In this document: piece after piece, positions 20,047 through 30,526 of the stretch
Numbering within the stretch: position 1 is the first letter of the stretch
Layout of the letters: the number at the start of each line of letters is the position of its first letter
Assembly (NCBI RefSeq): GCF_026167525.1
Contig: NZ_CP110679.1
Coordinates: forward strand, 2,901,501 to 2,965,500
Direction of reading: 5' to 3'
Length of the DNA stretch: 64,000 nt
DNA from: Sphingomonas sp. M1-B02
GTDB lineage: Bacteria > Pseudomonadota > Alphaproteobacteria > Sphingomonadales > Sphingomonadaceae
Notes under the pieces: model-generated
Told to the model about the DNA's origin: nothing
Databases searched by the model: none
Seen by the model: only the letters and a program-made list of their open reading frames with translations
Position numbers and translations under genes: made by a program

Positions 20047-20498
20047 TGGCATTCGCACTGCTGCTCGCGCTACTGCCGCGCGAGTCGCTCGGTACGTTCG
20101 AGGGATGGGGTGCGTTTCGCGACGCCTCGCCGCTACGCTGCTTCGCGATCGCTCAGCCGGCCGATCGCGCCGGCCGTGGCGCCTTTGCAAGCATCGCGAC
20201 CTGGCCGCGCGACGGCGTGCGCAATCAGCTCCACATCCGCTTGAGCCGACCCCGCGCAGCCAATGCGCGCGTCACGCTCTCGATCGGCGAGCGCCGCTTC
20301 GAGCTTCGTGCCGGACCAGCCGACGCCTGGGCACCCGATCCGCGAACAGACGGCGCGGTCGTCGCCGCAATTCGCGACGGTCGGAGTATGAGCGTCGAGA
20401 CGGTCGGCGCGAACGGCGCGCCGTTCGCCGACAGCTATGGGCTCCGGGGCGCGGCGACCGCGATCGACGCGGCCGCGGTCGGCTGCGCGGGGCGCTGA
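20043..20498 (+). CDS. IalB-like secreted protein
   Basis: A 151-residue protein with a short hydrophobic N-terminus (MMAFALLLALLP) acting as signal or anchor. The pattern GWGAFRDASPLRCFAIAQP with a conserved Cys, the central strands NARVTLSIGERRFEL and the final Cys in AAAVGCAGR resemble the invasion-associated locus B family, in which two Cys form a disulphide. It overlaps the phosphatase stop by an ATGA. IalB relatives in free-living alphaproteobacteria have no known invasion role. Assignment to the family is from pattern only. A strong hairpin follows 50 bases after the stop. Confidence 0.65.
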   Translation: MMAFALLLALLPRESLGTFEGWGAFRDASPLRCFAIAQPADRAGRGAFASIATWPRDGVRNQLHIRLSRPRAANARVTLSIGERRFELRAGPADAWAPDPRTDGAVVAAIRDGRSMSVETVGANGAPFADSYGLRGAATAIDAAAVGCAGR

Positions 20499-20548
20499 TC
20501 GTCTCATCGGCAGTTCGTCGCGTGGACGGGATGCCAAGGATAGGGCAT

Positions 20549-20573
20549 GGGGGCGGCACTCACTGCCGCCCCC
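20549..20573. terminator. Bidirectional hairpin terminator between convergent genes
   Basis: GGGGGCGGCA-CTCAC-TGCCGCCCCC is a perfect ten-pair stem with a five-base loop. It lies exactly between the convergent stops at 20498 and 20580. No long T run follows on either side, so it may slow rather than fully stop transcription. Confidence 0.7.
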
Positions 20574-20579
20574 GGATGC

Positions 20580-20984
20580 TCATTGGGCGGGTGCTGCCGG
20601 CTGCTGCTTCGCTGCGGCGGCCTGGATACGCTGATTGAGCGCGGGATCGGCCTGCATCGCCTGCGAAATCGCATTGAATCGCTCGGCGCTAAGCCCCGAT
20701 CCGGTCACGGTGGCGACGAGCCTGGCATTCTTGTCGGCCTCGGGGATCGTCGTATCCTCCCGGACCTTGGCCGCGGCGAGAGCGGCTGCCGCGAACTGGT
20801 TCACTTCGGTGTCGGTGACCGCCGATGCAGTGGCGCTAGCCGTCGGTGTGGCAGCGGGCGCCGGGGTCGTGGTGGCGGTCGGTGCCTGCTGCGTGGCGGG
20901 TGCCGTTGCGGGCTGCGCATCCTGCGCGAGTGCCGCCGGCGTGACGAGCATTGCGGTCGTCAGAAACATGGTCTTGAACAACAT
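20580..20984 (-). CDS. DUF4168-type secreted protein
   Basis: A 134-residue secreted protein. Signal [20 protein letters not shown] with an ALA-QDA cleavage site, then an Ala/Pro/Thr-rich flexible linker of about 40 residues, then a helical domain from about residue 58 with [18 protein letters not shown] and [19 protein letters not shown], the spacing of the DUF4168 family. Function unknown. ATG 20984 begins at the signal; a longer frame upstream adds a meaningless extension. The gene is divergent from rlmN with 138 bases between, and convergent with the IalB-like gene. Confidence 0.72.
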   Translation of the reverse strand: MLFKTMFLTTAMLVTPAALAQDAQPATAPATQQAPTATTTPAPAATPTASATASAVTDTEVNQFAAAALAAAKVREDTTIPEADKNARLVATVTGSGLSAERFNAISQAMQADPALNQRIQAAAAKQQPAAPAQ

Positions 20985-21122
20985 ATCTTGCTCCAAATGA
21001 TGGTGCCCCCTTGCATTCAAGCTGGGCAGCCGGCGCTCGATCCCAAGCCAAAGCACGGCGTGGCGTGGCTTTTGCAGGGTAGGGAGTGGAATTTGCGCGC
21101 AATTTCGCCTATATGGCCGCCC

Positions 21123-22331
21123 ATGCAGACAGAGTCGGCCGCTTTAATGCCTATCCCCGGGCACATCGATCCCGTGCCCGTACCGCGGGCCCTTGTACCG
21201 CGCGCGGATGGCCGCATCGATTTGCTGGGCCTGTCCCGCCTCGATCTTCGCATGGCGCTGGAGACGTCGCAGCTCGAGCCCAAGCAGGCAAAGCTGCGCG
21301 CCAAGCAGATCTTCCACTGGATGTATAATCGCGGCGTCACCGATTTTTCGCTGATGACCGACATTTCGAAGACGATGCAGCCCTGGCTGGCGCAGCGTTT
21401 CGTGATCTCGCGCCCGCAGGTGGTCGAGGCGCAGGTCTCGACCGACGGCACGCGCAAATGGCTGCTGCGATCGGACGACGGCCAGGATTATGAAATGGTC
21501 TTCATCCCCGATGCGGACCGCGGGACGCTCTGCGTCTCGTCGCAGGTAGGCTGCACGCTCAACTGCCGCTTCTGCCACACCGGGACAATGCGGCTGGTGC
21601 GCAACCTCAATCCTGCCGAGATCGTCGGCCAGGTGATGCTCGCGCGCGATGGCCTGGGCGAATGGCCGAGCCAGCCCGAGGGGCGGATGCTGACCAACAT
21701 CGTGATGATGGGGATGGGCGAGCCGCTCTATAATTTCGACAATGTCCGCGATGCATTGAAGCTGGTGATGGACGGGGACGGGCTCGCGCTCTCGAAGCGG
21801 CGTATCACGCTCAGCACTTCGGGCGTGGTGCCGATGATGGCGCGCGCGGGCGAGGAGATCGGGGTGAACCTAGCGGTCTCGCTTCATGCGGTCACCAAGG
21901 AAGTCCGCGACGAGATCGTCCCGATCAACCGGAAATACGGGATCGAGGAACTGCTCCAGGCCTGTGCCGATTATCCAGGCGCCAACAATGCCCGGCGGAT
22001 CACCTTCGAATATGTGATGCTGAAGGACAAGAATGACAGCGACGCCGACGCGCGCGAGCTCGTCCGCCTGCTGAAGCATTACGACCTGCCGGCGAAGGTG
22101 AACCTCATTCCCTTCAATCCCTGGCCGGGCGCGCCTTATGAATGTTCGACGCCTGAGCGGATCAAGTCCTTCTCGTCGATCATCTTCGAATCGGGCATCT
22201 CGGCGCCGGTGCGGACCCCGCGCGGGCGCGACATCGATGCGGCCTGCGGGCAGCTGAAGACCGCGTCGGAGAAAAAGAGCAGGGCAGAGCTGGATCGCCA
22301 GGCGGAAGAGAAACTCGCGGCTTTGGGCTAG
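21123..22331 (+). CDS. rlmN: 23S rRNA (adenine-2503)-C2 methyltransferase and tRNA methyltransferase RlmN
   Basis: A 402-residue radical SAM enzyme that methylates A2503 in 23S rRNA and A37 in several tRNAs. The cluster motif C144-TLN-C148-RF-C151 is intact. [34 protein letters not shown] and the tail [17 protein letters not shown] follow the family order; the second catalytic Cys lies in [14 protein letters not shown] context ([12 protein letters not shown]). ATG 21123 is taken as start because homologues have a comparable 20-30 residue lead; an in-frame ATG at 21147 is possible. The frame is open for a further 190 codons upstream without coding meaning. The TauE/SafE gene follows 28 bases later. 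Confidence 0.95.
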   Translation: MQTESAALMPIPGHIDPVPVPRALVPRADGRIDLLGLSRLDLRMALETSQLEPKQAKLRAKQIFHWMYNRGVTDFSLMTDISKTMQPWLAQRFVISRPQVVEAQVSTDGTRKWLLRSDDGQDYEMVFIPDADRGTLCVSSQVGCTLNCRFCHTGTMRLVRNLNPAEIVGQVMLARDGLGEWPSQPEGRMLTNIVMMGMGEPLYNFDNVRDALKLVMDGDGLALSKRRITLSTSGVVPMMARAGEEIGVNLAVSLHAVTKEVRDEIVPINRKYGIEELLQACADYPGANNARRITFEYVMLKDKNDSDADARELVRLLKHYDLPAKVNLIPFNPWPGAPYECSTPERIKSFSSIIFESGISAPVRTPRGRDIDAACGQLKTASEKKSRAELDRQAEEKLAALG

Positions 22332-22359
22332 GCTCGTTCTCGACATTTCTTCCCTTGCT

Positions 22360-23094
22360 TTGGCCGCCACCGCAGGGCTGATGGGCGGCGCGATGAATGC
22401 GCTTGCCGGCGGGGGGACCTTCGCGACGCTGCCGGCGCTGATCGCGCTCGGCGTTCCGTCGAACGTGGCCAACGCCACCTCCAACGTCGCTCTGCTGCCG
22501 GGCGCGGCCGCCAGCGCCTGGGCGTTTCGCGACGAACTGGCGCCGGTGGGCGGGGTCAGCCCCCGCACGCTCGCCGCGGTCACCTTTGCGGGCGGGCTGG
22601 TCGGCAGCGTGCTCCTCGTCCTGACCCCCAGCCGCGCGTTCGATTTCATCATCCCCTGGCTGTTGCTGCTCGGCTTCGTGGTGATGGCGTTCGGCCGCGC
22701 CGCGTCCGATTGGCTGCGTGCGCGCGTGACGATCGGGCGCCGGACCTTGTTCGTCGCGCAGAGCCTGCTGGGCATCTATGGCGGCTATTTCGGCGGCGGG
22801 GTCGGGCTGATGACCACCGCGACCTATGGCCTGCTCGCCGGCGCCGACCCGCGTTCGCTCTTCTCGATCCGCACGCTGCTGCTCGCCGTCGCCAATTTCG
22901 CCGCGGCCTTCGTCTTCATCGCGGCGGGACTGGTGCGCTGGAGCTTCGCGGTGCCGATGCTGCTCGGCGGGATCGTCGGGGGTTGGCTGGGGGCGAAGCT
23001 GGGCAAGCGCTTGTCGCATCGCCTGGTGCGGATATGGACGCTGATCGTCACGGGGGTTACCACGCTGGTCTTCTTCGTACGCGCATACGGATGA
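22360..23094 (+). CDS. TauE/SafE family sulfite/anion permease
   Basis: A 244-residue polytopic membrane protein with about seven or eight helices. The family pattern MNALAGGGTFATLPALIALG and the repeat YGGYFGGGVGLMTTATYG with Gly-rich turns identify the TauE/SafE group, which exports or imports sulfoacetate, sulfite or other anions. The first plausible initiator is TTG at 22360; no ATG precedes it in frame, although the reading frame (coding LDISSLALAA) is open back into the rlmN stop region, so the true start may be a few codons upstream. It follows rlmN by 28 bases and precedes the cytochrome b gene by 7, suggesting one transcript. The substrate is unknown; the molybdopterin pair downstream would fit sulfite chemistry. 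Confidence 0.82.
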   Translation: MAATAGLMGGAMNALAGGGTFATLPALIALGVPSNVANATSNVALLPGAAASAWAFRDELAPVGGVSPRTLAAVTFAGGLVGSVLLVLTPSRAFDFIIPWLLLLGFVVMAFGRAASDWLRARVTIGRRTLFVAQSLLGIYGGYFGGGVGLMTTATYGLLAGADPRSLFSIRTLLLAVANFAAAFVFIAAGLVRWSFAVPMLLGGIVGGWLGAKLGKRLSHRLVRIWTLIVTGVTTLVFFVRAYG

Positions 23095-23101
23095 TTGCTG
23101 G

Positions 23102-23812
23102 ATGGAAAAGCCTCGCATCGAACGCCGTGCGGTCTATCGCCACCGGCTGTTCACGCGCATCTGGCACTGGCTCAACGCGCTGGCGGTGATCGTCCTGATC
23201 GCCAGCGGGCTGATGATCTTCAACGCGCATCCTCGGCTCTATTGGGGCAATTACGGCGCCAATTTCGATCCGGCCTGGCTCGAATTGCCGGGCTTCCCCG
23301 GCTGGCTGACGTTGCCCAGCTATTACAGCCTCTCCGGCGCGCGACATTGGCACCTGTTCTTCGCACTGGTCCTCGCCTTCGGGCTGCTCGCCTATATGAT
23401 CGTCGGACTGGTCGATCGCCACATCCAGCGCGACCTGCGGATCCGCGCTCGCGACCTTCGCCCCGCTGCCTTGCGGACCGACCTCAAGGCGCATTGGGCG
23501 CTGCGCTTCCACGATCCGCACGACCTGCGCGCGTACAACATTTTCCAGAAGCTGAGCTATGTCGCCGTGATTTTCGTCCTCACGCCGCTGCTGATCCTGA
23601 GCGGACTCGCACTCGCGCCGGGAATGTGGCCGTGGATCGCCGACCTGTTCGGCGGACGGCAGTCGGCGCGATCGGTGCATTTCATCGCGATGGCGCTGAT
23701 GACGGCGTTCGTCGTGGTCCACCTGACGCTGGTCATCCTGGCCGGGCCGATCAACGAGGTGCGCTCGATGCTCAGCGGCTGGTGGCGTGCGCCCGAGGAG
23801 GATCACTCATGA
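23102..23812 (+). CDS. Cytochrome b561-type membrane subunit
   Basis: A 236-residue membrane cytochrome with four hydrophobic helices and the haem-ligand His residues expected for b-type cytochromes: FTRIWHWLNALAV near residue 21, ARHWHLFFALVLAFG, and SVHFIAMALMTAFVVVH near the end. Between helices lies a loop LWYWGNYGANFDPAWLELP-like with many aromatics. The 3' end overlaps the molybdopterin-enzyme gene by ATGA, so it is the likely quinone-linked electron partner of that enzyme, comparable in logic to YedZ/MsrQ but of a different cytochrome family. It starts 7 bases after the TauE/SafE stop. Confidence 0.85.
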   Translation: MEKPRIERRAVYRHRLFTRIWHWLNALAVIVLIASGLMIFNAHPRLYWGNYGANFDPAWLELPGFPGWLTLPSYYSLSGARHWHLFFALVLAFGLLAYMIVGLVDRHIQRDLRIRARDLRPAALRTDLKAHWALRFHDPHDLRAYNIFQKLSYVAVIFVLTPLLILSGLALAPGMWPWIADLFGGRQSARSVHFIAMALMTAFVVVHLTLVILAGPINEVRSMLSGWWRAPEEDHS

Positions 23813-24540
23813 TCACGCGCCGGACTTTGCTCGTCGGCACGGGGGCCACGCTGCTTGCCGGCTGCGACTCGCTGACCAACAGTCCAGCGCTGATGGGGGC
23901 GGACGAAGCGCATCGCTTCCTCCAGCGCTCGATCACCGGTCGCGCCGCGCTCGCCCGCGAGTTCCGGGCCGACCAGATGAGCCCGCGCTTTCGGGTCAAC
24001 GGTACCAACAATCCCAATACGCCCGACTATGCCGCGCTGGCCAACAACCGCTTTTCGGACTGGCGGCTGGCGGTCGACGGCCTCGTCGCCCGCCCGCTTA
24101 GCCTCAGCCTCGCCCAGCTCCAGTCGCTGCCGCAGCGCGCGCAGATCACCCGGCACGATTGCGTCGAGGGCTGGAGCGCCATCGGCAAGTGGCAGGGGCC
24201 GCGGCTCGAGACCGTGCTGCAGCTTGCCGGCTTGCGCGATACGGCGCGCTACATCGTCTTCCACTGCGCCGACAGGATCGGCGGCGCGCCTTATTATGAA
24301 TCGATCGATCTGGTCGACGCCTTCCACCCCCAGACGATTCTCGCCTGGGCAATGAACGATGCGACCCTCTCGGTTGGCCACGGCGCCCCGCTGCGGCTCC
24401 GGGTCGAGCGCCAGCTCGGCTACAAGCATGCCAAATATGTCATGCGGGTCCAGGCGGTGGATAGCCTGGCCGGCATCGGCGGCGGCAAGGGAGGCTTCTG
24501 GGAGGATTCGAACGGCTATGAATGGTATGCGGGCATATAA
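23809..24540 (+). CDS. Molybdopterin-dependent oxidoreductase, sulfite-oxidase family, exported
   Basis: A 243-residue catalytic subunit of the sulfite oxidase/YedY superfamily. The N-terminus MITRRTLLVGTGATLLAGCD combines a twin-arginine signal with a lipobox (Cys 19), so it should be folded in the cytoplasm with its cofactor, exported by Tat and anchored to the membrane. The Mo ligand is Cys 118 in TRHDCVEGWSAIGKWQG, and RYIVFHCADRIGGAPYYES and LGYKHAKYVMRV complete the fold. It overlaps the cytochrome b gene by four bases. Substrate unknown: sulfite, oxidised Met, or another S/N-oxide. Upstream sits a possible anion permease. Confidence 0.87.
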   Translation: MITRRTLLVGTGATLLAGCDSLTNSPALMGADEAHRFLQRSITGRAALAREFRADQMSPRFRVNGTNNPNTPDYAALANNRFSDWRLAVDGLVARPLSLSLAQLQSLPQRAQITRHDCVEGWSAIGKWQGPRLETVLQLAGLRDTARYIVFHCADRIGGAPYYESIDLVDAFHPQTILAWAMNDATLSVGHGAPLRLRVERQLGYKHAKYVMRVQAVDSLAGIGGGKGGFWEDSNGYEWYAGI

Positions 24541-24556
24541 GCCAACCCCTATACCT

Positions 24557-24570
24557 TTGCTGCATTGCGG
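24557..24570. promoter_or_regulatory. TTGC-N6-GCGG motif upstream of cfa
   Basis: TTGCTGCATTGCGG, about 53 bases before the cyclopropane-fatty-acid synthase start, matches the motif in the ppc leader at 10 of 14 positions by eye, differing mainly in the last two bases. Function unknown. Confidence 0.3.
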
Positions 24571-24622
24571 AATCGCTCCCTCATTGCCAGTTTGAGCGCG
24601 TAATTCTGACACGGGGCTACGG

Positions 24623-25876
24623 ATGGCGCTGATCGATCACTTCTTCGCGCGCGCGGTCAAGCGCGGCGACCTCACGGTACTCCATGCGGACGGAACCCGG
24701 CGCAACTTCGGCGAACCCGATGCCGCGCTCAAGCCGGTCACGCTGCGGCTGGCGCCTGGCGCTGCCTCGGCGATCATGCGCGACCCCAGCCTGGGAGCGG
24801 CGGAGGCATTCATGGATGGCCGCCTCACGATCGAGCAGGGCGACATCCTCGACCTGCTCATGCTGATGACCAGCAACAATCGATGGGAGGATGCGACCGC
24901 CGCGCTCGAGCCCAAGCCGCTCGCCCGCCTCGCCAACGCCGTCAAGCACCGCATCGGGCGATACAATATGGCGCGCCGCTCCCAGCGCAACGTCGCGCAT
25001 CACTACGATCTTTCGCGCCGGCTCTACGATCTCTTCCTCGACGCCGATCGCCAATATAGCTGTGCCTACTTCACCGATCCGGCCAACAGCCTCGAGCGGG
25101 CGCAGGCGGACAAGAAAGCGCATATCGCCGCCAAGCTGGCGATCGAGCCGGGGATGAAGGTGCTCGATATCGGCTGCGGCTGGGGCGGGATGGCGCTCTA
25201 TTTGCACGAGAAGACCGGCGCCGAGGTGCTCGGGGTCACGCTGTCCGAGGAGCAGCTGAAGGTCGCACGGGAGCGCGCCGAAGTGCTGGGGGTCAGCGAC
25301 AAGGTGCGCTTCGAGCTGATCGACTATCGCGCGGTGCAGGGCCAGTTCGACCGAATCGTCTCGGTCGGCATGTTCGAGCATGTCGGCACGCCGCAATTTC
25401 GCACCTTCTTCCGCAAATGCCGCGAACTGCTCACGCCGGAGGGGGTGATGCTGCTCCACACGATCGGCCGCGCCGGTGCGCCGGGGGTGACCGATGCGTT
25501 CACGCTCAAATATATCTTCCCGGGCGGCTATATCCCCGCACTGTCGGAGATTGCCCGCGGTTATGAGGGGCTGCGCATGTTCCCGACCGACATCGAGGTG
25601 CTGCGGCTCCATTATGCCTATACGCTCAAGGCCTGGTACGATCGTACCGTCGCCGCGCACGACGAGATCGTCGCGCTCTACGACGAGCGCTTCTTCCGGA
25701 TGTGGACCTTCTATCTCGCCGGATCCTATGTGGCCTTCGTCAATGGCGGGCTGGTCAACTACCAGCTGCAATTCTCGCGCTCGCGGACGGCGCTCCCTAT
25801 CACGCGCGACTATATGGCCGAGGCCGAGCAGGCGCTGCGGATGCCGGAGGGCCAAGTGCAGCGGCATTTCGGTTGA
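24623..25876 (+). CDS. cfa: Cyclopropane-fatty-acyl-phospholipid synthase
   Basis: A 417-residue S-adenosylmethionine-dependent enzyme that adds a methylene bridge to unsaturated acyl chains in membrane lipids. After an N-terminal lipid-binding domain (residues 1-130) comes the short helical bridge NVAHHYDLSRRLYDLFLD, then the SAM motif VLDIGCGWGGMALYLHEK at about residue 186. GMFEHVGTPQFRTFF, YIFPGGYIPALSEI and YDERFFRMWTFYLAGS, all strongly conserved in Cfa, follow. Length is in the normal range. It is monocistronic, with an 82-base upstream gap carrying a TTGCTGCATTGC motif; the stop abuts the convergent DUF1801 gene without overlap. Confidence 0.94.
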   Translation: MALIDHFFARAVKRGDLTVLHADGTRRNFGEPDAALKPVTLRLAPGAASAIMRDPSLGAAEAFMDGRLTIEQGDILDLLMLMTSNNRWEDATAALEPKPLARLANAVKHRIGRYNMARRSQRNVAHHYDLSRRLYDLFLDADRQYSCAYFTDPANSLERAQADKKAHIAAKLAIEPGMKVLDIGCGWGGMALYLHEKTGAEVLGVTLSEEQLKVARERAEVLGVSDKVRFELIDYRAVQGQFDRIVSVGMFEHVGTPQFRTFFRKCRELLTPEGVMLLHTIGRAGAPGVTDAFTLKYIFPGGYIPALSEIARGYEGLRMFPTDIEVLRLHYAYTLKAWYDRTVAAHDEIVALYDERFFRMWTFYLAGSYVAFVNGGLVNYQLQFSRSRTALPITRDYMAEAEQALRMPEGQVQRHFG

Positions 25877-26296
25877 TCAGCGCGGGTAGGTCGCGTCCAT
25901 CCAGGCGAGTGATTCCCGGATCAGCTCCTCGAGGATATCGCGGTCCACGTCGCTCAGCCGCTTGATGTAGAGGCAGGATTTGCCGGTCCGGTGCTTGCCG
26001 AGCCGAGCCATCAGCTCGGCGTGCCGCGGGAAGCCGCCGGTGATGTAGAGCACCAGTTCGGCCTTGCGCGGGCTGAAGCTGATCCGCGCCATGTCGCCTT
26101 CGTGGCCGCTTTCATATCGATAGTGATAGCTGCCGAAGCCGATGATCGAGGGTCCCCACATTGCGGCCTGCTCGCCCGAGATCCGCTCCATCATCGCGCA
26201 GACCGCCTTGGCGTCCTCGCGCCGCACCGGATCCTCCACCGCATCGATGAACGTGGCCGGGCTCAGCCCGGTCGGCTTGGTCTTGGTCTCGGCCAT
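25877..26296 (-). CDS. DUF1801 domain protein
   Basis: A 139-residue cytosolic protein of the DUF1801 family. The pattern REDAKAVCAMMERISGEQAAMWGPSIIGFGSYHYRYESG is the family core, followed by MARISFSPRKAELVLYITGG and the Lys-rich GKHRTGKSCLYIKRLSDVD. Function is not established; the fold is related to YdhG/SHS2-like small domains that may bind ligands. The stop lies directly beside the cfa stop. Ten bases separate it from the Sel1-repeat gene downstream on the same strand, so co-transcription is likely. Confidence 0.87.
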   Translation of the reverse strand: MAETKTKPTGLSPATFIDAVEDPVRREDAKAVCAMMERISGEQAAMWGPSIIGFGSYHYRYESGHEGDMARISFSPRKAELVLYITGGFPRHAELMARLGKHRTGKSCLYIKRLSDVDRDILEELIRESLAWMDATYPR

Positions 26297-26306
26297 CCCG
26301 CCTCCT

Positions 26307-27386
26307 TCAACCGTCGCAGTCGTTCCAATAATCCTTGTTGGTCGTGCACTGCTGGATGCCGGTATAATGCGAAACGCGGCAGACTGTCTTCATCGGGCAG
26401 GCCTTCCACACGCGGGGGCGATATTCGGGCGGGGCGTTCAGTCTTTTATAGGCGGCGACCACCTGCGGACGGAACTTGCCGATCTCTGCCTTGATCTTGG
26501 CATCGCCGTCGCGCAGCGCGACATCCATCCAGTAGAGCACCTCGTCTTCGTGCTTCCCGACGTTTCGCTGCTGGAGCAGCGCGCTGGCCGCGAGCACTGC
26601 GCCCGCGACTTCGCCTTGGTCGGCCAGATTGCGCGCCAGCCGATAGGCGAGCTTGTGATCCTTCTTCGTTCCTTCGCCGTCATTGGCCATATGGGCGGCC
26701 ATGAAGGTCGCAAAGACATGCCCGCGCTCGGCGGCCTTCCCATAATAAGCGAAGGCCTTGCGCGGATCCGCTTTGGTGCCGACCCCGCTTTTGTAGAAGT
26801 TGCCCGCCATGGCCAGCGCGTCGACATGGCCGGCAGCAGCGGCCTTCTCGATGAAGGGAAGCGCGGCGGCATAGTCCTCCTTCCCGGTCGCGACGCCGGT
26901 GATGTAGAGCGATCCCATGAACAATTGCGCGGGGGGGTCCTCCAGTTCGACTGCCTTGCGGAGAGTCGCGAAGCCGTCCGCGGGCGTCACGCCGGGGAGC
27001 TTCACTGCGCCGGTGAGAACGCCATACGCCGATTCGAACCAGGCGGCGCCGTCATTCTGCTTCTTGAAATTGACGAGGATCTTCACGCCGTGCGGGGTCA
27101 CGACCGTCCGGTTGGTCGCTCGCTTGGCCAAGGCGGCGGGCGGGGCAGGGCAAGGCTTTCCAGCCAGCGCAGCATCCTCATGCGCCCGCGCCCAGACCTG
27201 ATCGGCGTCCGAAAGCGCTCTGCCGGCATCGACATCGGCATTCAGCAGATCATAAGCGCCGTGGCAGTTTTGCCGCTCATAATGGAGGCGGCTGCCGTCG
27301 GGCATCGACCCCTTGCCTTGCGTCGCGACGACACCGCCGGCTGCGCCCAGCGCGGCGAAACCCAACCAAAGCTTCCACAGTCGCAT
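26307..27386 (-). CDS. Sel1-repeat (tetratricopeptide-like) protein
   Basis: A 359-residue protein with an N-terminal membrane anchor/signal ([18 protein letters not shown]) and an array of Sel1-like repeats. Repeats are visible as [61 protein letters not shown] and [20 protein letters not shown], each about 36 residues. The C-terminal 50 residues contain five Cys ([15 protein letters not shown] then [11 protein letters not shown]), presumably disulphide-bonded in the periplasm. The start at 27386 is preceded by GGGAGAGG; a second ATG lies 15 bases upstream. Divergent from argG. Sel1 proteins act as scaffolds; the partner is unknown. Confidence 0.82.
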   Translation of the reverse strand: MRLWKLWLGFAALGAAGGVVATQGKGSMPDGSRLHYERQNCHGAYDLLNADVDAGRALSDADQVWARAHEDAALAGKPCPAPPAALAKRATNRTVVTPHGVKILVNFKKQNDGAAWFESAYGVLTGAVKLPGVTPADGFATLRKAVELEDPPAQLFMGSLYITGVATGKEDYAAALPFIEKAAAAGHVDALAMAGNFYKSGVGTKADPRKAFAYYGKAAERGHVFATFMAAHMANDGEGTKKDHKLAYRLARNLADQGEVAGAVLAASALLQQRNVGKHEDEVLYWMDVALRDGDAKIKAEIGKFRPQVVAAYKRLNAPPEYRPRVWKACPMKTVCRVSHYTGIQQCTTNKDYWNDCDG

Positions 27387-27522
27387 CGCCCTCTCCCCCA
27401 TAGTCTGCGGAGAGACGCTAGCGGGCGTACGGCGGCGGTTGGACTTACAAATGCTGTCACGGTTGCGCGCAGACCCCGCCGCCCTTAGAGCGCGCCGGTT
27501 CCCTGCATGCCGGAGTCGCCTC

Positions 27523-28767
<1,245 letters not shown>

Positions 28768-28801
28768 CGGCGCGTTAACCGCGTGCGATTAGGCCGGTCG
28801 G

Positions 28802-30526
28802 ATGCCCGAAACGGTGCTCGACCGGCAACTGCGCGACCTCGGCGTCGCGCTGCTCCTCGCGGGGCTTCTGACGCTTGCCTGGGCCGTGCAGGACTGGACG
28901 AATCTCTCGACGTTGCGCCTGCCCGATACCGACGACATGGTTCGGCTCCAGCAGATCCGCGACTGGATCGACGGGCAGGCCTTCGGCGACCTCGCCCAGC
29001 ACCGGCTGGGTGCTCCGCCAGGGCTGCAGATGCACTGGTCGCGGTTGCCCGATCTGGTCCCGGCTGCACTGATCTGGCTGCTCGCGCCGCCGCTTGGGGC
29101 ACATGCCGCCGAACTGGCCGCAGTGATCGTCTGGCCGGCGCTGCTCTTCGCCGTCGCACTCGCGCTGGTCGCCGGGAGTGCGCGCGCGCTCGGCGTTTCG
29201 GGGCCGCTTGCGGCACTGGTGGCGGCGCTCGCTTATCCCGCGACGAGCTTGTTCATGCCCGGTCGGATCGACCATCACGGCTTGCAGATGGTGCTGTTGC
29301 TGGTCGTCGCGCGCGCGGCGGTGGGGCAGGGGAGCCTCGCCAGCGGTGCCGCCGCCGGACTGGCGATCGCCGCATCGCTCGCGATCGGTATCGAAACCGC
29401 GCCGTTGCTCGGCATAAGCGGGGCCGCGATCGTCCTGCGCTGGGTGTTCGACGGCCGCGAGGGACAGATGCGGCTTGCCGGTTTTGCCGTGGCGCTGGTC
29501 CTTGCGCTTGCCGCCGCCGCGGCCGCGCTGCGCACCAGCGGCTGGGCGTGGCCCGGCTGTGACGGCTTTACGGGCGCGCTGTGGCGCGCCGCTCAGTTCG
29601 CCGCACTCGCGCCACTTTCGCTCGCGATTCTCGGCTTCGCTTCGCCTTCGCGACGGGTGCGCGTGGCCGCGACGCTCTTCGCTGCACCGGTCGCGCTGTT
29701 CGGGGCGCTGGCGCTGTCGCCGGGCTGCACGCGGCCTTATGGCGAGTTGGATCCGCTGCTCGCCGAACTGTGGCTCGCCAATGTCGCCGAGGCGCAGCCG
29801 CTGTTCGGTGCGCCGCTCGCCCATGCGATCGGCTATGCCGGACTGATGCTCGTCGGGATTGCTGCGGGGCTGTGGGCCTGGCGCCGTGCCGACGATCCGC
29901 GCTGGCTCATCCTGCTCGCGCTCCAGCTTGGCGCGCTCGTGTTGACCTTGCTCCAGCTCCGCGGCGCCTATGCCGGCGCGCTGCTTGCCGCGCCCGCACT
30001 CGCCGCGCTGATCGCCGCCGCCCGCGCCAAGGGCGCCCGGATGTTCGTTCCGGCATGGCTGGTCTCGGCGGGGCTAATCTATCCGATCGCCGGTGCCGCG
30101 CTCGCTCCGCGCACCGCAGGCGACGCGCCTGCCGCCGACTGCACCGGGCCTGCCGCACTCGCCCGCTTCGCCGCGTTGCCGCCCGGCACGCTGATGGCGC
30201 CGATCGACCTCGGCGCTTTCGCGCTCGCAGCGACGCCGCATCGCGTGATCGCAGCACCGTATCACCGCAACTCCGCCGGCAACGATGCGATGTATCGCTT
30301 CTTCCTCGGTCCGCAGGAGAACGCACCGGCGATCGCCCGCCAATTCCAGGTTCGCTATGTCGCCATTTGCCCGGGCGATTTTGCCGAGCTCGGCGGGCAG
30401 ACGGCACGCCCGGCGCGGCTGAGCGACGCGTTGCGCACCGGGCGCCCCCCCGCCTGGCTGCGGCGCCTCTCCCCGCCGGGCCAAACTCCAGCGCTGTTCG
30501 CCATCGTTCCGAAGGCCGGGCAGTGA
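28802..30526 (+). CDS. Polytopic membrane protein, candidate GT-C fold glycosyltransferase
   Basis: A 574-residue inner-membrane protein with about ten to twelve predicted helices and a soluble C-terminal part from about residue 440. The first external loop contains LPDTDDMVRLQQIRDW, an acidic DxDD pattern placed after helix 1, as in lipid-linked-sugar-using GT-C enzymes such as STT3. PGRIDHHGLQMVLLLV in a later loop has the conserved look of a catalytic site. The final region contains APYHRNSAGNDAMYRFF and AICPGDFAELGG. No sugar donor can be named. The stop overlaps the next membrane-protein gene's GTG start. Alternatives are an O-antigen ligase-like or uncharacterised Sphingomonas-specific protein. 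Confidence 0.7.
   Translation: MPETVLDRQLRDLGVALLLAGLLTLAWAVQDWTNLSTLRLPDTDDMVRLQQIRDWIDGQAFGDLAQHRLGAPPGLQMHWSRLPDLVPAALIWLLAPPLGAHAAELAAVIVWPALLFAVALALVAGSARALGVSGPLAALVAALAYPATSLFMPGRIDHHGLQMVLLLVVARAAVGQGSLASGAAAGLAIAASLAIGIETAPLLGISGAAIVLRWVFDGREGQMRLAGFAVALVLALAAAAAALRTSGWAWPGCDGFTGALWRAAQFAALAPLSLAILGFASPSRRVRVAATLFAAPVALFGALALSPGCTRPYGELDPLLAELWLANVAEAQPLFGAPLAHAIGYAGLMLVGIAAGLWAWRRADDPRWLILLALQLGALVLTLLQLRGAYAGALLAAPALAALIAAARAKGARMFVPAWLVSAGLIYPIAGAALAPRTAGDAPAADCTGPAALARFAALPPGTLMAPIDLGAFALAATPHRVIAAPYHRNSAGNDAMYRFFLGPQENAPAIARQFQVRYVAICPGDFAELGGQTARPARLSDALRTGRPPAWLRRLSPPGQTPALFAIVPKAGQ

Noticed and set aside
27387..27522. Arginine-responsive ARG box in front of argG
   Set aside because: No clear AT-rich palindrome of the ArgR type was seen in the divergent gap.
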